Origin: Plantago ovata
Lineage: Eukaryota; Streptophyta; Magnoliopsida; Lamiales; Plantaginaceae
Direction: 5' to 3'
Assembly: GCA_028274465.1 (NCBI GenBank)
Contig: CM051457.1
Span: 110,917,982-110,981,981, forward strand
Length of the DNA: 64,000 nucleotides
Within the stretch, counting starts at the first letter, position 1. Each line of letters begins with the position of its first letter. A program made the translations under genes and the position numbers. The notes beneath the pieces were generated by a model, which made no database searches, was not told the origin of the DNA, and saw nothing but the letters and a program-made list of their open reading frames with translations. Positions 60,908 to 64,000 of this stretch are shown here, in pieces.

Positions 60908-61996
60908 ATGGCAGCTTCCTCTTTGCAACACATCGCCTTGCTTTGTTTGTTTGTCTTGGTCATCATGACTTCTGCGGCGTCGAGTTCACCACTTAGAGTT
61001 GGATTCTACAAAAAGTCTTGCCCCAGCGCAGAAGCAATTGTGCGAAAGCACATTAACAAGTTCGCTTCAAAGAACCCCAGCATTGCTGCTGGGCTTATCA
61101 GGTTGCACTTCCACGACTGCTTCGTCAGGGTACGTACATGTGTCTAAATAGTTGCACACTATATATTCATGTGGGTTAATTTAAACATAAAGTTTAATTC
61201 TTTCTCATGATTCTATGCAGGGTTGTGATGCTTCGGTGCTGTTAGACGGATCTAACTCGGAGAAAGAAAGCATACCAAACAAGGGAAGTCTACGTGGATT
61301 AGAAGTAATAGACGCTATTAAAGCCGAACTCGAGCTTCGTTGCCCCAAAACCGTCTCTTGTGCTGACATTATAGCTTTCGCAGCTCGTGACAGTGCCGGT
61401 AAAGTAGGAGGGATAAACTACGAAGTCCCTTCAGGACGACGCGATGGTCGTGTGTCCCTGATAAACGAACCCCTCGTCAATTTGCCAGCACCTTTCTTCA
61501 ATGCCACCCAACTCAGGGACATCTTTGCAAGTAAGGGACTCTCGGTCGACGAGATGGTGACACTCTCGGGGCCCACTCTATCGGCAGGGCTCACTGCACT
61601 TCCTTTTCTAACCGCCTGTACCCCACCATAGACCCCACTATGGACCGCAAGTATGGGTCTTTCTTGAGAAAAATCTGCCCTGCACCAGTTGCTAATAATG
61701 CCACTGCAGCTCCTCCAAAGATTAATAATCATCATAGAGTAATTAATGAAGATTCCTTGACTCCGTATATCTTGGACAACAAGTACTACGTTGGCCTGAA
61801 GAAGAAACGTGGCTTGTTCACTTCTGATCAGGTGTTGCTGACCAGCCCCTTGACAGCGAAAGCAGTTGAGCAACATGCTAAGAACAATCTTGCCTGGATT
61901 AAAAAGTTTGCAGCTGCAATGGTGAAGATGGGTAACATTGAGGTGCTTACCGGAAAACAGGGCGAGATCAGGAAGAATTGCCGTGTTCCAAACTGA
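60908..61996 (+). pseudogene. Class III peroxidase, copy 2 (frameshift in exon 2)
   Basis: Exon 1 (60,908-61,129) is intact: a signal peptide, [19 protein letters not shown] and the distal heme motif [10 protein letters not shown]. Exon 2 (61,221-61,996) joins as VRGCDASVLL. One base is missing near 61,565 (CTCTCGGGG against CTCTCTGGGG in copy 1), so the proximal His motif is read out of frame and a stop follows at 61,629-61,631. The rest stays open in the other frame to GEIRKNCRVPN. The start was chosen by the signal peptide. Each copy is intact where the other is broken. The deletion is in a short CT/G repeat, so a base-calling error is possible. Confidence 0.8.
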
Positions 61997-62175
61997 TGGA
62001 ACAATTAATCTACAATGGGATTCGTTCTTTTGTGTTCTTCAATTTTGCGATCTTTAATTTTTGGAACGTTTCTTGATTTGTAATCAATTTCATTTATTTT
62101 AGTTTTCTAATAAAATGATATATTGAATTTGACAATGTGTACAGTTAATTTTAATTCAATTGACATACTTAATTA

Positions 62176-62177
62176 AT
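62176..62177. other. Unfilled Helitron target site (A^T)
   Basis: Here CTTAATTAA is joined directly to TGTGGTTTCGACC. In the other copy of this block the same sequences are separated by the 15,917-bp Helitron, so this dinucleotide is the ancestral target. Confidence 0.95.
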
Positions 62178-62427
62178 GTGGTTTCGACCATAACGAATTT
62201 GTAATTATTTTCCCTTTCCTAATTACCAAAGTTAAAACTCGTAAAACTAGGGTACATTATCACTGAGTTTGTCTCTTATGTTTGTTTGTCCATCCGATTC
62301 AAAAAAAATGTTTGTTTGTCCATGGACTAGTAAAGGATATGATGATACAATCTGCTATAACTATCCGATATATATGGAGTATCCAAACCTAGCAAATTTC
62401 TGTCATACATTGGACAGTTATCATGAC

Positions 62428-64000
62428 TCAGGGCAACCGGATTACGCCGTCTTATGTGGCCTTCACTCAAACGGAGTGTATAGTTGGCGATGGTGCTAAG
62501 AACCAGGCTGCAAGGAACCCTGTCAACACTGTCTTTGGTGCGTCGTTTTTTCTTACGGTTGCTAGTTTAGTCCTTTTTGTTACTAGCATTAATTTCTGGT
62601 GTCTTTATCATTATGTTGATGGATCAATGCAGATGCAAAGCGATTGATAGGCCGGCGTTTCAGTGACCCGGTTGTACAGAGTGACATTGGATTATGGCCG
62701 TTCAAGGTCATTGCAGGACCTGATGATGAGAAGCCGGTGATAGTTGTATCTTACAAAGGCAAGGAGAAGCATTTTTCTGCAGAAGAAATATCTTCCATGG
62801 TTTTGATCAAGATGAAGGAGACTGCTGAGGCGTATGTTGGCACTTTGGTTAGAAATGCTGTTGTAACTGTGCCTGCATATTTAACGATTCTCAGAGGAAA
62901 GCTACTATGGATGCTGGGCGGATGGCTGGCCTAAATGTCATGTGTATCATTAACGAACCCACGGCTGCAGCTATTGCTTATGGTTTTGAGAAAATGTCGA
63001 CCAAAGGCGGTGGGGGAGCAAAGAACGTGCTTGTTTTTGACCTTGGTGGTGGTACTTGTGATGTTTCGTTGTTAGCCATTGACAGTCATACCGGTCTTCA
63101 TAATGTGATTGCGACTTCTGGTGACACTCATTTAGGAGGGCAGGACTTTGATAACAGGTTGGTGAGCTACTTTGTTAAGGAGTTTAAGGGGAAGCACAAG
63201 CACGACATTAGTGGAAACCTAAAAGCATTAAGGCGTTTGAGAACGGCTTGCGAGAGGGCAAAGAGGTTACTTTCGTGCACTACTGAAGCCACTGTTGAAG
63301 TAGATTCGTTACATGAGGATTTTAGACCATTACACGAGCTAAGTTTTCCACACTTAATGTGGATTTGTTTGTGCAATGTTTAGAGCTGGTTGAGAAGTGT
63401 TTGACAGATGCGAAGATCGACAAGAGCAGTGTCCATGAGATTTTTCTTGTTGGGTCAAGTATGATTCTGAAAGTTCAACAACTATTGCAGGATTTGTTCA
63501 ATGGTAAAGAACTTGTGAAGAGCATTAATCCGGATGAGCTGTTGCCTACGGTGCTTCTGTACTAGCAGCAAATCTTAGTGGCCATGGGAATGAGAAAGTG
63601 CTTCAGATTGTTCTTATGGATGTCACTCCATTGTCACTTGGTGTTCAAACTCGTGGTGAGATGATGTCTGTTGTAGTTCCGCGAAACACAGCAATCCCTA
63701 CGAGAAAAGAGAAAGGTTTCATAACTTGTGTTGATAATCAGACTTGTGTGACGTCGTAGTGTATGAAGGTGAGAGAACAAGAAGCATAGATAACATATAC
63801 TTGGTCAATTTGAGCTCTCTGAAGTCTCTCCTGCTCCAAGGGGTGTTTCTAAGATGAATGTATGTTTTGACATTGATGTAAACGGTATCTTAACTGTCTC
63901 TGCATAGGATAAAGCAACTGGGAAAAGAATGAGATCACCATCGCCAATTATAGGTTGTCAAATGAAGAAATCGAGAGAATGATTCAAGACGCTAAGAAGT
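62428..64000 (+). pseudogene. Hsp70 copy G: main body, broken, runs off the window
   Basis: It resumes in exon 1 at [16 protein letters not shown] and continues to [13 protein letters not shown] (62,537), then exon 2 from 62,633 ([18 protein letters not shown]). Breaks: one base lost at FNDSQRK near 62,883; a Cys for Phe in [11 protein letters not shown]; a frameshift near 63,330 in the ITRAKF region; loss around [10 protein letters not shown] ([12 protein letters not shown]) and at DEAVAYG near 63,535; a stop in the beta domain (TCVTS) near 63,759; and TCTGCATAG near 63,907. The linker region reads [16 protein letters not shown]. Coding signal continues to the right edge. Confidence 0.87.

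Larger units (their letters stand above)
60410..62427. repeat. Segmental duplication, copy 2 (uninterrupted)
   Basis: About 2.0 kb nearly identical to 35,640-37,410 plus 53,328-53,577. It spans the Hsp70 exon-1 end, the peroxidase and its 3' flank, and ends where Hsp70 exon-1 sequence resumes near 62,428. It has no Helitron. Confidence 0.93.

Overview
The window looks like nuclear DNA from a flowering plant, most likely an asterid eudicot. Genes have introns with GT/AG borders, intergenic DNA is AT-rich, and the families present are plant-typical: vacuolar CAT transporter, F-box/LRR, class III peroxidase, R1-type NLR, CLASSY-like SNF2 and a plant Helitron. The asterid placement is an inference from the R1/late-blight-like NLR. 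The dominant theme is local duplication followed by decay. A run of Hsp70 copies extends from about 13 kb to the right edge and is interrupted by other genes and mobile elements.

Layout. 0.9-4.5 kb: an intact eight-exon cationic amino acid transporter (minus). 5.9-6.7 kb: remains of a CLASSY-like SNF2 gene. 7.3-8.8, 14.7-15.2 and 16.4-18.0 kb: three related F-box/LRR copies, all damaged. 9.6-10.6 kb: an intact single-exon RING-H2 protein (minus). 13-35 kb: Hsp70 copies A (NBD deleted), B (fragment), C (intact), D' (exon 1 only), D (broken) and E (intact), with hAT-, Stowaway-, PIF/Harbinger-like and fold-back elements between them. C and E end before any EEVD tail and have an altered interdomain linker.

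35.6-37.4 kb: a duplicated block with an Hsp70 exon-1 scrap and a peroxidase. 37,411-53,327: a complete 15.9-kb Helitron on the minus strand, with TC and CTAG termini, a 3' hairpin, a Rep-helicase gene, an intact RPA1-like ssDNA-binding gene, a third coding unit with duplicated exons, captured fragments, and seven copies of a 71-78 bp tRNA-like unit with Pol III A and B boxes followed by T runs. Its boundaries are confirmed inside this window because the second copy of the duplicated block (60.4-62.4 kb) carries the unfilled A^T target at 62,176/62,177.

53.3-64 kb: the other flank of the Helitron target, Hsp70 fragments, an NLR pseudogene, more Hsp70 scraps, the second peroxidase, and a broken Hsp70 running off the edge. 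The two peroxidases are nearly identical, yet each carries a different single-base lesion.

Order of events by inference: Hsp70 tandem expansion, a peroxidase segment placed inside an Hsp70 copy, duplication of that block, then Helitron insertion into the left copy only. Genes that look able to make full products are the CAT transporter, the RING protein, Hsp70 C, Hsp70 E and the Helitron RPA-like gene. No tool was available; exon borders come from reading splice sites and reading frames by eye.
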